Shown here piece after piece: positions 7,787-16,580 of a stretch of DNA of 64,000 bases; positions within the stretch are counted from its first letter, which is position 1; the number at the start of each line of letters is the position of its first letter. The position numbers were made by a program, and so were the translations under genes. The notes beneath the pieces were generated by a model that saw only the letters and a list, made by a program, of their open reading frames with translations, was not told where the DNA came from and made no database searches. This stretch comes from Sphingomonas aurantiaca (GTDB lineage Bacteria > Pseudomonadota > Alphaproteobacteria > Sphingomonadales > Sphingomonadaceae), in contig NZ_QAOG01000001.1 of assembly GCF_003050705.1 (NCBI RefSeq), forward strand, positions 665,105-729,104, written 5' to 3'.

Positions 7787-8722
7787 TCAGACGCCCATGG
7801 ACCCCCGCGGGTTCCCCGCCTCGCGCCCGGTCCAGCCTTCGACGAACGCGGTGAGCGCCGCATCGCTCGCCGGAATGTCGATCATCAGCGTCACCAGCTG
7901 GTCGCCCCGCGTGCCGCCTTTCTTGTGGAATCCCTTGCCCTTGAGGCGGAGCGTCTTGCCCGACGTCGTGCCCTTGGGGATCGTCAGCATCACCGGCTTG
8001 TCGACCGTCGGCGCCTTGACCGAACCGCCCAGGACCGCCTCGGCCAGCGTGATCGGCAGCTCCAGCCGGACGTCGTCGCCGTCGCGCGTGAAGAATTTGT
8101 GCGGCTGGACCTCGATCGTCAGGATCGCATCGCCCGCGCCGCCGGGACCCTGCTCGCCCTTGCCGGCAAGCTTCATCTGCGTGCCCGTCTCGACGCCGGC
8201 GGGGAGTTTCAGGTCGAGCGTCTTGCCGTCCGACAGCGTCACGCGCTGCGGCTCCAGCGCCGCCGCCTCGACGAACGGCACTTGCAGGCGATAGGCGACA
8301 TTCTCGCCCTTGGGTTGCGCGCGGCGGCCGAACCCGCTCGAAAAGCCGCCGGGGCCGCCCCGCTGTCCGCCCCCGAACAGCCCTTCGAAGATATCGCTCA
8401 TGTCGGGGCCACCGGCACCACCCTCATAGCCTTCGCTGCGAAAGCCGCCGGGCTGCGGGCGCCCGCCGCCACCGCCGCCAAACCCGAACGGCGACGCCGG
8501 GTTGCCGTCGCCGTCGATCTCGCCACGGTCGAACCGCGCGCGCTTGTCCTTGTCGTTCAGCAGGTCGTACGCGTTGGTCACCTGGCTGAACTTTTCCGAC
8601 GCCTTCGGATTGTCCTTGTTGCGATCGGGATGAAGCTCCTTGGCGAGCTTGCGATACGCCTTCTTGATGTCGGCTTCGGTCGCGTCGCGCGCTACACCCA
8701 GAGTCTTGTACGGATCGGCCAC
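7787..8722 (-). CDS. DnaJ C-terminal domain J-protein, CbpA-like
   Basis: A type B Hsp40 co-chaperone that stimulates DnaK. 311 residues: J domain at about 1-70 with the essential HPD at 31-33; Gly/Phe-rich linker (about 78-140, several GGGG runs); then the two beta-sandwich substrate-binding domains (motifs LDLKLPAGVETGTQMKLAGKG and TIPKGTTSGKTLRLKGKGF). There is no CxxCxGxG zinc-finger region, so it is not the canonical DnaJ. GTG start with GGGGACG upstream. It is first in the run that continues with YihY and fabI. CbpA versus another DnaJ-class paralogue cannot be settled here. Confidence 0.9.
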   Translation of the reverse strand: MADPYKTLGVARDATEADIKKAYRKLAKELHPDRNKDNPKASEKFSQVTNAYDLLNDKDKRARFDRGEIDGDGNPASPFGFGGGGGGRPQPGGFRSEGYEGGAGGPDMSDIFEGLFGGGQRGGPGGFSSGFGRRAQPKGENVAYRLQVPFVEAAALEPQRVTLSDGKTLDLKLPAGVETGTQMKLAGKGEQGPGGAGDAILTIEVQPHKFFTRDGDDVRLELPITLAEAVLGGSVKAPTVDKPVMLTIPKGTTSGKTLRLKGKGFHKKGGTRGDQLVTLMIDIPASDAALTAFVEGWTGREAGNPRGSMGV

Positions 8723-8813
8723 TTACGTCCCCATTCTAACTTGCGCATCTATGTGGGGCGATGGCGTCCGCAACGCAATTGCGCGCGGGGTGTTTGATGC
8801 TTGGAGAGGAACG

Positions 8814-8960
8814 ATGATGACCGACAAGCAACCGATGCAGGGCGTGCCGAAGAACGACGACGGCGCCAAGGAGAAGGACGGCGTCAACGACGCGCCGGCC
8901 AAGGAGCAGGGCGGCGAGAGCGGCGGCGGCGCCTATCCGAACCCGCACGAAAACAAGTAA
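8814..8960 (+). CDS. Small hydrophilic protein of unknown function
   Basis: A 48-residue, strongly hydrophilic protein (MMTDKQPMQGVPKNDDG at the start, ending SGGGAYPNPHENK). Two ATG codons (8814, 8817) compete; both follow a strong GGAGAGGA at 8803-8810. It is rich in Lys, Asp, Glu, Gly and Asn, with no hydrophobic segment and no Cys, so it is probably a soluble, disordered cytosolic protein. It lies between the divergent J-protein gene and a REPIN. The strong ribosome-binding site and clean frame support a real gene. I do not recognise a family. Confidence 0.6.
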   Translation: MMTDKQPMQGVPKNDDGAKEKDGVNDAPAKEQGGESGGGAYPNPHENK

Positions 8961-8970
8961 CACTCTTTTT

Positions 8971-9066
8971 CGTCATTCCCGCGCAGGCGGGGATCCATAT
9001 TGGCAAGCCTGCGAGCGTATCGCAGCCGCTTGAGCATATGGGGCCCCGCCTCCGCGGGGATGACGA
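8971..9066. repeat. REPIN-like pair, GTCAT-CCCGCG family
   Basis: Outer hairpins CGTCATTCCCGCGCAGGCGG and its inverted partner CCCGCCTCCGCGGGGATGACG enclose about 45 bases. Inner arms CCATAT/ATATGG extend the pairing. A close relative lies at 59530-59627. It separates the small plus-strand gene from the convergent transglutaminase gene. Confidence 0.8.
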
Positions 9067-9090
9067 GGGTAGTGCGGGTTACCCGGTGAC

Positions 9091-9981
9091 CTAGGTCAGC
9101 GCCTCGTCCAGCGGAGCGACATCGACGCTGACGTCCATGTTCTGCGCGCCCGACCCGAGCACCACCCCGTCGACCGGCGCGATCTCCGCATAGTCGCGCC
9201 CGATCGCCATAACGATATGGTCGCTCGCCATCCAGATCCCGTTGGTCGGATCGACCCCGACCCAGCCACGCACCGGCCCGCACCACAGCAGCACCCAGGC
9301 GTGCGTCGCATCCGCCCCGACGAGGCGCGGCTGGCCTTCGGGCGGGATCGTCCGGATATAGCCCGACGCATAGGCCGCAGGCAGCCCCGCCGCGCGCAGG
9401 CCCGTGATCATGATCTGTGCGAAATCCTGGCACACGCCCTTGCGTTGCAGGAACGCCTCGTGCGGCGGCGTGTCGACCAGCGTCGCATCCGCATCGAACT
9501 CGAACTCCTGCTGGATCCGCCGCGCGAGCGCGATCCCCGCCTCCAGCGCGCCGCGCGACGGATCGAGATCGATCGCGCAATAGTCCGCGATCGCCTGGTC
9601 GAGCGGGATCAGCGGCGAGGGGTAGATGTAGTTCGCCGGGCTCGCCGCGGACAGATCGGTGCTGGCCCGCGCCATCGCCGCGATTTCGCCGAGCGTCGGG
9701 TCGCTCGCGTCGGGGATGGGCACGAGCCGGTCGACCGTCATCCGCGACCGGCTCTCGATCGTCAGGTGCCGGACCGGGCTGTCGACCACCAGCCGCGTGA
9801 CGTTGGCGAGCCCCGCCTCGGCGCGCGCGGTACTGGTCCGGCCGGCGGGGTGGACCGACAGCGCATAGGAATCGAGGTGCTGCCCCGGCCAGTCGATCGG
9901 TTTCAGGCGCAGATTGCACCGCGCGAACTTGACGCTCGCGCCATAATCGAACGTCGTGACGTGGCGGATATCGTAGATCAT
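9091..9981 (-). CDS. Transglutaminase-like (bacterial N-terminal plus core domain) protein
   Basis: 296 residues: an N-terminal beta domain typical of bacterial transglutaminase-like proteins (MIYDIRHVTTFDYG, about 1-85), then a papain-fold core. The catalytic triad candidates are the Cys in KGVCQDFAQ (about 169), the His in DATHAWV (about 206) and the Asp in GVDPTNG (about 222). The family includes peptidases and cross-linking enzymes; the substrate is unknown. The upstream minus-strand gene encodes an ATP-grasp/alpha-E fusion. That combination recurs across bacteria and has been proposed to make or cleave peptide-type bonds. A REPIN sits between the two genes but they are co-oriented. Confidence 0.88.
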   Translation of the reverse strand: MIYDIRHVTTFDYGASVKFARCNLRLKPIDWPGQHLDSYALSVHPAGRTSTARAEAGLANVTRLVVDSPVRHLTIESRSRMTVDRLVPIPDASDPTLGEIAAMARASTDLSAASPANYIYPSPLIPLDQAIADYCAIDLDPSRGALEAGIALARRIQQEFEFDADATLVDTPPHEAFLQRKGVCQDFAQIMITGLRAAGLPAAYASGYIRTIPPEGQPRLVGADATHAWVLLWCGPVRGWVGVDPTNGIWMASDHIVMAIGRDYAEIAPVDGVVLGSGAQNMDVSVDVAPLDEALT

Positions 9982-10025
9982 GACCGCAACCCGCTGCCCA
10001 TCGGTGAGAGGGCTGCCTCCTTCTT

Positions 10026-10130
10026 GCTCCCTCTCCCCTGCGGGGAGAGGGCTGTGGTGAGGGGCTGTTCCGGGCGGAGCATGGCTTGGCTGCCCCTCAC
10101 CCCGACCCTCTCCCCGGAGGGGAGAGGGAG
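10026..10130. repeat. REPIN-like pair, GGGGAGAGGG family (copy C)
   Basis: The left unit GCTCCCTCTCCCCTGCGGGG and the right unit CCCTCTCCCCGGAGGGGAGA are inverted to each other. Complementary inner arms (GGTGAGGGGC / GCCCCTCACC) enclose a spacer of about 25 bases. No gene is inside this copy, unlike copy B. Confidence 0.85.
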
Positions 10131-10156
10131 TAGTACGCCGCCGCTCACGTCCCCCC

Positions 10157-12664
10157 TCACGCCAACGTCAGCCCACTGGTCCGCAACGGCTCGGCGCCCT
10201 GCAGGAAATAGCGTCGCGCGAGCGCGTCCGACACCGCGCCCAGCCGCCGCTCGATATCGCCCAGCGTCTCGGCATCCAGCGCCGCCGCGGTCGCGGTCAT
10301 CACGATCGCCTGCAACCCGGTCGCCTGCGCCTGTTGCGGTTCCGCCATCTCGTCGTCGCTCAGCACCGGCAGTTCCGCCAGCCGCGCGGCGATCCGCTCC
10401 GCCGAGAAGGCCAGCGACCGCGGATTGCCCGGATCGAGCGCGACCAGATCGATCACCGGCACGCGCGCGATCCCGGTCGGATAGCGCTGGCGATAGCTGA
10501 TCTGGCTGTCGGCAAGGTCGAGCAGCACCGACAGGTCGTCGGGCGAGGCCCCCGGCATCCCGAACAACCGGATCGCGCGCGCCATCGCCATCGCCCGCTC
10601 GACGCGCCTCCCGAGATCGTGGAACCGCCACGCCGCGGTCCGCCCCATATGCTCGGCCGACAGCCCCGCGATCGCGGCGTAGCGGCGTTGCAGCGACCCT
10701 GCGCGCTCGAGCATCCCGCGATGCGTGGGGAAGGGCGCCTCGAGCAGCCGCACCATGTCCGCCGACAACCGGTCGCGCGAGCCCTCGCCGATCTCGCGCG
10801 CGTGGCGGTTGAGCGTCAGGATCGACTGCCACGCCTCGTCCTCCATCGCGGTCCGCGCGAGCGCGGTCAGGTCGGCGCGGCGCAAGCTCGGCGGATGCGG
10901 CGCGCTGCCTGCGCCGACGATCAGCCCGACGAGCTTGCCCACCGTGGTCGGCGACAGCCCCGCGCCGCCATCGACGTCGATCGAATTGCCCAGCATCACC
11001 CGGATCGCACCGAGCAACGCCTCGCCGCGCTCCAGATAGCGGCCGAGCCAGTAGAAATTGTCCGCCACCCGGCTCGGCAACGTCCCCGGATTGCGCCGCA
11101 CCTGGAGCGAATCCGCGGCGGTCAGCAGCGACACCGGCGCGACCGGCTCCGCGCCATAGACGCAGACGTCGGCGGACCAGATGCCTTCGCCCATCACCGC
11201 GGCGCGCGCGTCCGGATGCTCGCCGATCCGCGCGAAGCCGCCGGGCAGCACGGTCCATTCGCCGTCGCCACCGCGTGCCGCGAACACGCGCAGCGTGAAG
11301 GGGCGGGGCACGAGTTCGTCACCGACGACGACGGGCATCGTCGAGAGCCGGACGAGTTCCTGCCCGACATAATCCTGCGGCCGGTTCGCCATGTCGGCCA
11401 GAAGCGCCGTGCGCGCGGCGCCGGTGATGTCGGCGCCCGCGGTCGGCCCGCCGGTCATGCCGAGCGGGCGCGCATGGAAGGCCGGACCGATCAGCAGGCG
11501 GTCGAAATTGGCCTCCACGCTCTCCTTCGCCGCGGTCTGCCCGCACCACCATGTCGCGATGTTGGGCAGCAACAAATCTTCGCCGAGCAGCGACTTCGCG
11601 AGATTGGGCAGGAAGGCGGAGAAGGCGGGCGCTTCCAGCACCGCGGAGCCAGGCGCGTTCGACAGCACGACATTGCCCGCGGCATAGGCGTCGATCAGGC
11701 CGGGCACGCCGATCTGCGAATGCGTGTCGAACGCCAGCGGATCGAGCAGCCGCGGATCGAGACGCCGCCACAGTGCATCGATCCGCTTGAGCCCGCCGAT
11801 CGTGCGGACATAGACCTTGTCCTCGAGCGCGGCGAGATCGGCGCCCTCGACCAGCAACAGCCCCAGATAGCGCGCGAGATGCGCCTGTTCGGGATAGCTC
11901 GGGTTGAACCGGCCGGGCGTCAGCAGCCCGATCCGCGGGTCGGTCCGCTTGCACATCGCTGCGATCCCGGCGCGGAACGCGGCGAAGAACGGCGCGTGCC
12001 GCTGGACGTTGAGCCGATCCTGCAACCCGCCGAGCGTGCGGCCGACCGCGATCCGGTTCTCCAGCGCATAGCCGGCACCTGCGGGCGCGCGGAGGTGATC
12101 GGCGAGCACGCGCCATTCGCCCGTGGGGCCACGGCCCAGATCGATCGCGATGAAATCGAGATGGCGGCCACCGGGCGGATCGAGCCCGACCATCGGCCGC
12201 AGGAAGAACGGGCTGCCGGTGACGAGCGCGGCGGGAATATGGCCGTCCGCGACAAGCTTTCCCTCGCCGTACAGATCGGCGATCACCGTCTCCATCAACG
12301 TCGCGCGCTGGATTACGCCGCGCTCGATACCCGCCCATTCGCCGGCCTCGATCAGCAGCGGGACGGGAGAGACGGGCCAGGGCCGCTCATCGGGTTCGTC
12401 GGCGATGCGAAAGCCCGTGCCGATGTCGACCGCGTGCCGCTGGACGCGTTCGCGGATATGGCCGAGATCGTCCGAGGCGACCATCGCCAGCTCGGCGAAC
12501 ATCGCCGGCCACGCCGGATCGACGCTGCCATCGGCGGCCGGGCACAGCACGTCGGCGCTGGTGCTACGCGCGCAATAGTCGGCGATCCAGCGGTCGGCGT
12601 GGACCGCCGCGTCGAACGCGGTCGCCGGCGCCGTAGCTAGCGGGGGCGCGGAGTGCGTCGCCAT
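10157..12664 (-). CDS. Circularly permuted ATP-grasp / alpha-E fusion protein
   Basis: 835 residues. The N-terminal about 500 residues match the circularly permuted ATP-grasp type 2 family (DUF404/407; motifs GLLTPGRFNPSYPEQAHLAR and NAPGSAVLEAP, plus LLPNIATWWCGQ). The remaining about 310 residues are the alpha-helical alpha-E domain (DUF403; SRVADNFYWLGRYLERGE and HMGRTAAWRFHDLGRRVERA). In many bacteria these are separate neighbouring genes; here they are fused. Comparative work on amidoligases predicts peptide-bond formation on an unknown substrate, with the linked transglutaminase acting on the product. ATG at 12664 has GAGG 8 bases upstream; a TTG at 12670 is less likely. Activity is inferred, not shown. 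Confidence 0.88.
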   Translation of the reverse strand: MATHSAPPLATAPATAFDAAVHADRWIADYCARSTSADVLCPAADGSVDPAWPAMFAELAMVASDDLGHIRERVQRHAVDIGTGFRIADEPDERPWPVSPVPLLIEAGEWAGIERGVIQRATLMETVIADLYGEGKLVADGHIPAALVTGSPFFLRPMVGLDPPGGRHLDFIAIDLGRGPTGEWRVLADHLRAPAGAGYALENRIAVGRTLGGLQDRLNVQRHAPFFAAFRAGIAAMCKRTDPRIGLLTPGRFNPSYPEQAHLARYLGLLLVEGADLAALEDKVYVRTIGGLKRIDALWRRLDPRLLDPLAFDTHSQIGVPGLIDAYAAGNVVLSNAPGSAVLEAPAFSAFLPNLAKSLLGEDLLLPNIATWWCGQTAAKESVEANFDRLLIGPAFHARPLGMTGGPTAGADITGAARTALLADMANRPQDYVGQELVRLSTMPVVVGDELVPRPFTLRVFAARGGDGEWTVLPGGFARIGEHPDARAAVMGEGIWSADVCVYGAEPVAPVSLLTAADSLQVRRNPGTLPSRVADNFYWLGRYLERGEALLGAIRVMLGNSIDVDGGAGLSPTTVGKLVGLIVGAGSAPHPPSLRRADLTALARTAMEDEAWQSILTLNRHAREIGEGSRDRLSADMVRLLEAPFPTHRGMLERAGSLQRRYAAIAGLSAEHMGRTAAWRFHDLGRRVERAMAMARAIRLFGMPGASPDDLSVLLDLADSQISYRQRYPTGIARVPVIDLVALDPGNPRSLAFSAERIAARLAELPVLSDDEMAEPQQAQATGLQAIVMTATAAALDAETLGDIERRLGAVSDALARRYFLQGAEPLRTSGLTLA

Positions 12665-12806
12665 GTCCAATGCCTCAAGCCCCTGAATACAGCGGGCGGT
12701 GTTTCACCTTTCGACGCGGCGGCGCAACATAAAATGTCATGTGGGCACCGCCACCCTGTCCCCTTGAAACAGTATAGCGTGGCGAAGTACCGCTCCCAAA
12801 CAAGGC

Positions 12807-12916
12807 CACCACCCCGGCGAAGGCCGGGGCCCAAATGGGGCAGCGATGCTAATGAAGGATGGCGCTCCGTTACGACCGCCTTTCCAGTTGGACCCCGGCC
12901 TCCGCCGGGGTGGTGG
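12807..12916. repeat. REPIN-like pair, CCGGCGAAGGCCGGGG family
   Basis: The left hairpin CACCCCGGCGAAGGCCGGGG faces the right hairpin CCCCGGCCTCCGCCGGGGTG across about 55 bases. Inner arms CCCAAATGG and CCAGTTGG are partly complementary. The same family recurs at 52722-52829. It lies between the upstream ATP-grasp gene start and the end of ligD. Confidence 0.85.
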
Positions 12917-12932
12917 ATGGGGGAGGGGCCTC

Positions 12933-15464
12933 TCACAAATCCGGCAGAACCTGATCCGCCACACCCCAACCCTCCAGACCCCGTGACCCCGACCGCTCGA
13001 TCAGTTCCGCCCCATCGCGGACGCCCCAGCGCGCCGCCGTCTCGATATCGCGCAATTCGCTCCACGAGACCGGCGCCGCCACCGGCGCCCCCGCTCTAGC
13101 CCGCGCCGAATACGGCATTACCGCCGTCGCGCCGCGCTGATTGCGCAGCCAGTCGATGAAGATCCGCCCCTTCCGCTTTGCCTTCGCCATCGTCGCGACG
13201 AAGCGCTCCGGCTCCGCCCCCGCCAGCGCGCGCGCGAACCGGTCGGCGAAATCCTTCACCGCCGGCCATTCCGCCTGCGGGGTCAGCGGCACGACGACGT
13301 GCACGCCCTTGCCCCCCGACAGCATTGGAAAGCTGACCAGCCCCAGTTCCGCCAGCTGGTTCTTCAGATGCTCGGCGGCCGTCTTCGTGTCGCCAAAGTC
13401 GAGCCCCTCGTCGGGATCGAGATCGAACACGAGCCGATCGGGTTTCTCCAGCGTGGCGTTCGACGAGCCCCAGCCATGGAACTCGATCGTCCCCATCTGC
13501 ACGCATGCGACCAGCCCATCCGCATCGTCGACATACAGATAATCCTCGGTCGATCCGTCCTTCTCGCGGATCGGCACCTTGTGGACCGCATCGCCGAAGC
13601 TGCCCGCATCGTGTTTCTGGAAGAAGCACGCGCGCGACCGGCCCTGCGGGCAGCGGACGAGGCTGATCGGCCGATTGCCCGCGAACGGCAGCATGATCCC
13701 CGACACTGCGGCATAATAGTCCGCGAGATCGCCCTTGGTGACGTCCGAGTCTTCGAAGATCAGCCGGTCGCGGCTGCTGACCGTAACGGTCGTTACCGGC
13801 GCTGCGCTCTCTTCCGCAGCGGGTAGCGGAGCAGGGGTCTCGGCGACGACGTCCTTCGCCGCCTTGTCCTCACGCAGCCCGATGAAGCTCGAATGGCGCA
13901 GCACGCCATCGGGCGTAACCTCGGCGAACGCGATTTCGGCGACCAGTTTCGGCGTCACCCATTTCGCGCCGCGCACCGCGGCCTTGGGTGCATCGACCGT
14001 CGGCGTCTTGCGGTCGAGTGCGTCGAGCCTGTCGCGGAGGTCGTCCATCACCGCTTGGTCGAACCCCGTCCCGACCTTGCCCGCATAGCGATAGCCCTTG
14101 CCCTCGCGGACGCCGAGCAGCAGCGACTTGAACCCGCGTTTCTTATCCGAGGGCAGCCAGCCGACGATCACGAACTCTTGCCGATGCGTGCACTTGACCT
14201 TGAGCCACGCCTTGGTGCGCTTGCCGAGATACGGCGCGTCGGCGCGTTTCGAGACGATGCCTTCCAGCCCCTCGCGGCACATCGTCTCGAACAATTGCTC
14301 GCCCGCGCCGAAGACGTGGTCGGAATAGCGCAGCCGGTCTTCGTCCGCCGGGATCAGCGGTTCGAGCCGCGCCTTGCGGTCGAGGTTGGAGAGGGCGGTC
14401 AGGTCTTCGCCGTCAAGCGCGAGCAGATCGAACGCGAAGAACGTCATGTCGCCGCCGCTCGAGATCGCGTCCTTCAGCGTCGAGAAATCGGGGTGCCCGT
14501 TTTTGAACGCAACGATCTCGCCGTCGATCAGCGCGGATTTGACGGGGAGCTTGGCGGCGGCCTCGGCGATGGCGGCGAACTTGTCGGTCCAGTCGAGCCC
14601 GCTTCGGGTGAACACCTTGGCCTTGCCGTTCGCGAGGGAGACAAGCGCGCGGTAGCCGTCATACTTGACCTCGTGCAGCCACGCGGAGCCGGACGGGACG
14701 GCGTCGACAAGGGTGCAAAGCTGCAGCTCCTGAAACTCCTCCCCGGCACGGGGAGGGGGACCGCGGCGACGTTTCGCGGGGGTGGAGGGGGGGCTGCCCC
14801 CAGCGTCACCTTTACGGCGGGTGGTACGTTTGCGGCCCGCCCCCTCCACCAGCTTCGCTGGTCCCCCTCCCCGTGCCGGGGAGGATTTCCCCTCCGCGAT
14901 CTCCACCATCGTCCGCCCGGTCGAAACGCTCGTCAGCGCCTCCTCGACGAGCACGTCCGTCCCGCCTGCCGCCGCATCGTCGATCTTGCGCAGCAGCCAG
15001 TTCTCGCGCTTCTCTTTTGCGCGCGGCTTCAGGCGTATCAGCAGCCATTCCCCCTTCATCCGCTCGCCCTCGAGCACGAAGTGGAGATGGCCCTTGTCGA
15101 GATCCTTGGCCGACTTGCCCTTGATCGGCGACCACGTCCCCCGGTCCCACAGCATCACCGTGCCACCACCATATTCACCCGCCGGGATCGAGCCCTCGAA
15201 CGTGGCGTAGCTTAACGGGTGGTCCTCGGTACGGACCGCGAGCCGCTTCTCCCCCGGGTCGAGGCTCGGCCCGCGCGTGACCGCCCAGCTCTTGAGCACG
15301 CCGTCGATCTCGAGGCGAAAGTCCCAGTGCAGCCGGGTGGCGTCGTGCTTCTGCACCATGAAGCTGTTGCCGTTGCCGGGCGCCAGCGTGCCCGCGGGTT
15401 CCGCGGTCTTCGCAAAGTTCCGCTTAGCATTGTAGAGGGCGAGGGGGTCGGGAGCGTCAGCCAC
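12933..15464 (-). CDS. ligD: ATP-dependent DNA ligase D (phosphoesterase-ligase-polymerase)
   Basis: Multidomain enzyme of bacterial non-homologous end joining, working with Ku. 843 residues in the order 3'-phosphoesterase (about 15-165; QKHDATRLHWDFRLE), ligase (about 250-540; adenylated Lys267 in EVKYDGYR, then KRADAPYLGKRTKAWLKVKC) and primase-polymerase (about 575-840; metal-binding DLDPDEG). The linker at 193-243 is read from an in-frame palindromic repeat pair and is rich in Arg, Lys, Pro and Gly. All catalytic motifs are intact, so the insertion appears tolerated. GTG start. Ku is the upstream gene on the same strand, 116 bases away with another repeat between. Confidence 0.95.
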   Translation of the reverse strand: MADAPDPLALYNAKRNFAKTAEPAGTLAPGNGNSFMVQKHDATRLHWDFRLEIDGVLKSWAVTRGPSLDPGEKRLAVRTEDHPLSYATFEGSIPAGEYGGGTVMLWDRGTWSPIKGKSAKDLDKGHLHFVLEGERMKGEWLLIRLKPRAKEKRENWLLRKIDDAAAGGTDVLVEEALTSVSTGRTMVEIAEGKSSPARGGGPAKLVEGAGRKRTTRRKGDAGGSPPSTPAKRRRGPPPRAGEEFQELQLCTLVDAVPSGSAWLHEVKYDGYRALVSLANGKAKVFTRSGLDWTDKFAAIAEAAAKLPVKSALIDGEIVAFKNGHPDFSTLKDAISSGGDMTFFAFDLLALDGEDLTALSNLDRKARLEPLIPADEDRLRYSDHVFGAGEQLFETMCREGLEGIVSKRADAPYLGKRTKAWLKVKCTHRQEFVIVGWLPSDKKRGFKSLLLGVREGKGYRYAGKVGTGFDQAVMDDLRDRLDALDRKTPTVDAPKAAVRGAKWVTPKLVAEIAFAEVTPDGVLRHSSFIGLREDKAAKDVVAETPAPLPAAEESAAPVTTVTVSSRDRLIFEDSDVTKGDLADYYAAVSGIMLPFAGNRPISLVRCPQGRSRACFFQKHDAGSFGDAVHKVPIREKDGSTEDYLYVDDADGLVACVQMGTIEFHGWGSSNATLEKPDRLVFDLDPDEGLDFGDTKTAAEHLKNQLAELGLVSFPMLSGGKGVHVVVPLTPQAEWPAVKDFADRFARALAGAEPERFVATMAKAKRKGRIFIDWLRNQRGATAVMPYSARARAGAPVAAPVSWSELRDIETAARWGVRDGAELIERSGSRGLEGWGVADQVLPDL
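14736..14886. repeat. REPIN-like pair in frame inside ligD
   Basis: The left unit CTCCTCCCCGGCACGGGGAG with arms GGGGGACC and GGTGGAGGGG faces an inverted right unit CCCCTCCCCGTGCCGGGGAG across about 45 bases. The pair lies wholly in the ligD reading frame and encodes roughly residues 193-243, between the phosphoesterase and ligase domains. The single hairpin at 21669-21695 has a similar C-rich stem. Confidence 0.85.
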
Positions 15465-15482
15465 GGCCTGCCCCCAGTGCCC

Positions 15483-15562
15483 TCATCCCAGCGAACGCTG
15501 GGATCTCGTGTGGCAGGGGGGTGGCGGGTAACGGGGAGATCCCAGCGTTCGCTGGGATGACG
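15483..15562. repeat. REPIN-like pair, GTCAT-CCCAGC family
   Basis: TCATCCCAGCGAACGCTGGG and its inverted copy CCCAGCGTTCGCTGGGATGA are separated by about 38 bases. It lies between the ku stop and the ligD start. Relatives are at 18922-19006 and 46702-46787. Confidence 0.85.
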
Positions 15563-15580
15563 GGGGTCGGAGCGAGGGGG

Positions 15581-16468
15581 CTACGCACGTTTCTTGGCCG
15601 GGGTTTTCGCCGGGGCCTTGGCCGCGGTTTTCGCCGGGGCCTTCTTGGCAGGCGACTTCTTCTCAGGCGCCGCACTCCCCCCGCTTTTCTCCATCGACTT
15701 CTTCAATGCCGCCATCAGGTCGACCACGTTCGAGCCGGTCTTCGCGCCGGTATCCTTGTCGTCGATGATCGTCTTGCCCTTCGCCTTGCGCTTGCGTTCG
15801 ATCAGGTCCTTCAGCGCATCGACATAGCGATCGTGGAAGTCCTGCGGATGGAAATCCCCGCTGCGCTTCGTGATCAGCGCCTCGGCGAGTTCGAGCAGCT
15901 CCTCGGACGGCTTGTCGTCGGGAATGTCGCGGAAATAGCCCTGCGCCTTGTGGACCTCATCGGCGTAGCGCAGCGTCTCCAGCACCATGCCCCGGCCGCA
16001 TGGCTTCAGGCTCACGACATATTCGCGTCCGCGCATCGCCAGCTGGCCTAGCCCGACCTTCTTCGTCCGCCGCAGCGCCTCGCGCAGCACGATGAACGCC
16101 TCCTCTGCAAGGTCGTCGGCGGGCACCACGAAATACGGCTTCTCGTAATAGAGCACGTCGATCTCGCTCGCATCGACGAACTGCGTCAGCTCGAGCGTCT
16201 TCTTCGATTCGAGCTTCACCGCGTCGATCTCGTCCTGCTCGAGCAGGACATATTCGCCCTTCGAGACCTCATAGCCCTTCATGATCTCGTCGGTGTCGAC
16301 GGGGCCCACGCCGGTGACGACCTTGTCGTAATGGATCGGCTGGCCCGATGGCTCGTGGATCTGCTTGAACGACACCGCCGCGCCGGATTTCGTCGCGGAG
16401 TAGATCTCGACCGGGATCGAGACGAGGGCGAGCCGGATCTGCCCCTGCCAATATGCGCGCGCTGCCAC
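15581..16468 (-). CDS. ku: Non-homologous end-joining protein Ku
   Basis: Homodimeric ring protein that binds DNA double-strand ends and recruits LigD. 295 residues: the Ku core (about 1-250) starts MAARAYWQGQIRLALVSIPV and holds SFKQIHEPSGQPI and EEAFIVLREAL. A flexible basic tail (about 265-295) is built from PAKK and AKTPAK-like repeats; such Lys/Ala/Pro tails in other bacterial Ku proteins help hold DNA or the ligase. GTG start with AAGGAAC upstream. ligD follows on the same strand, giving a Ku-LigD pair. A divergent pdxH lies on the other side. Confidence 0.96.
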   Translation of the reverse strand: MAARAYWQGQIRLALVSIPVEIYSATKSGAAVSFKQIHEPSGQPIHYDKVVTGVGPVDTDEIMKGYEVSKGEYVLLEQDEIDAVKLESKKTLELTQFVDASEIDVLYYEKPYFVVPADDLAEEAFIVLREALRRTKKVGLGQLAMRGREYVVSLKPCGRGMVLETLRYADEVHKAQGYFRDIPDDKPSEELLELAEALITKRSGDFHPQDFHDRYVDALKDLIERKRKAKGKTIIDDKDTGAKTGSNVVDLMAALKKSMEKSGGSAAPEKKSPAKKAPAKTAAKAPAKTPAKKRA

Positions 16469-16580
16469 CCTGGGTGTTCCTTCGTTGCGGAAACGATTCG
16501 ATTTACCGTCAATCGTCGGCGGGTCGGAGTCGTTCCCTCACGCGGTTTCGCTCGCGTCGAAGTTTCGCTATGGCGCAGCC

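Noticed and set aside
8971..9066. Paired repeats as a CRISPR array
   Set aside because: Only two inverted units, no direct-repeat/spacer periodicity, and no cas genes nearby; the same holds for the other pairs.
10334..12640. 768-codon plus-strand open frame opposite the ATP-grasp gene
   Set aside because: Shadow of a conserved gene; no recognisable domains or ribosome-binding site.
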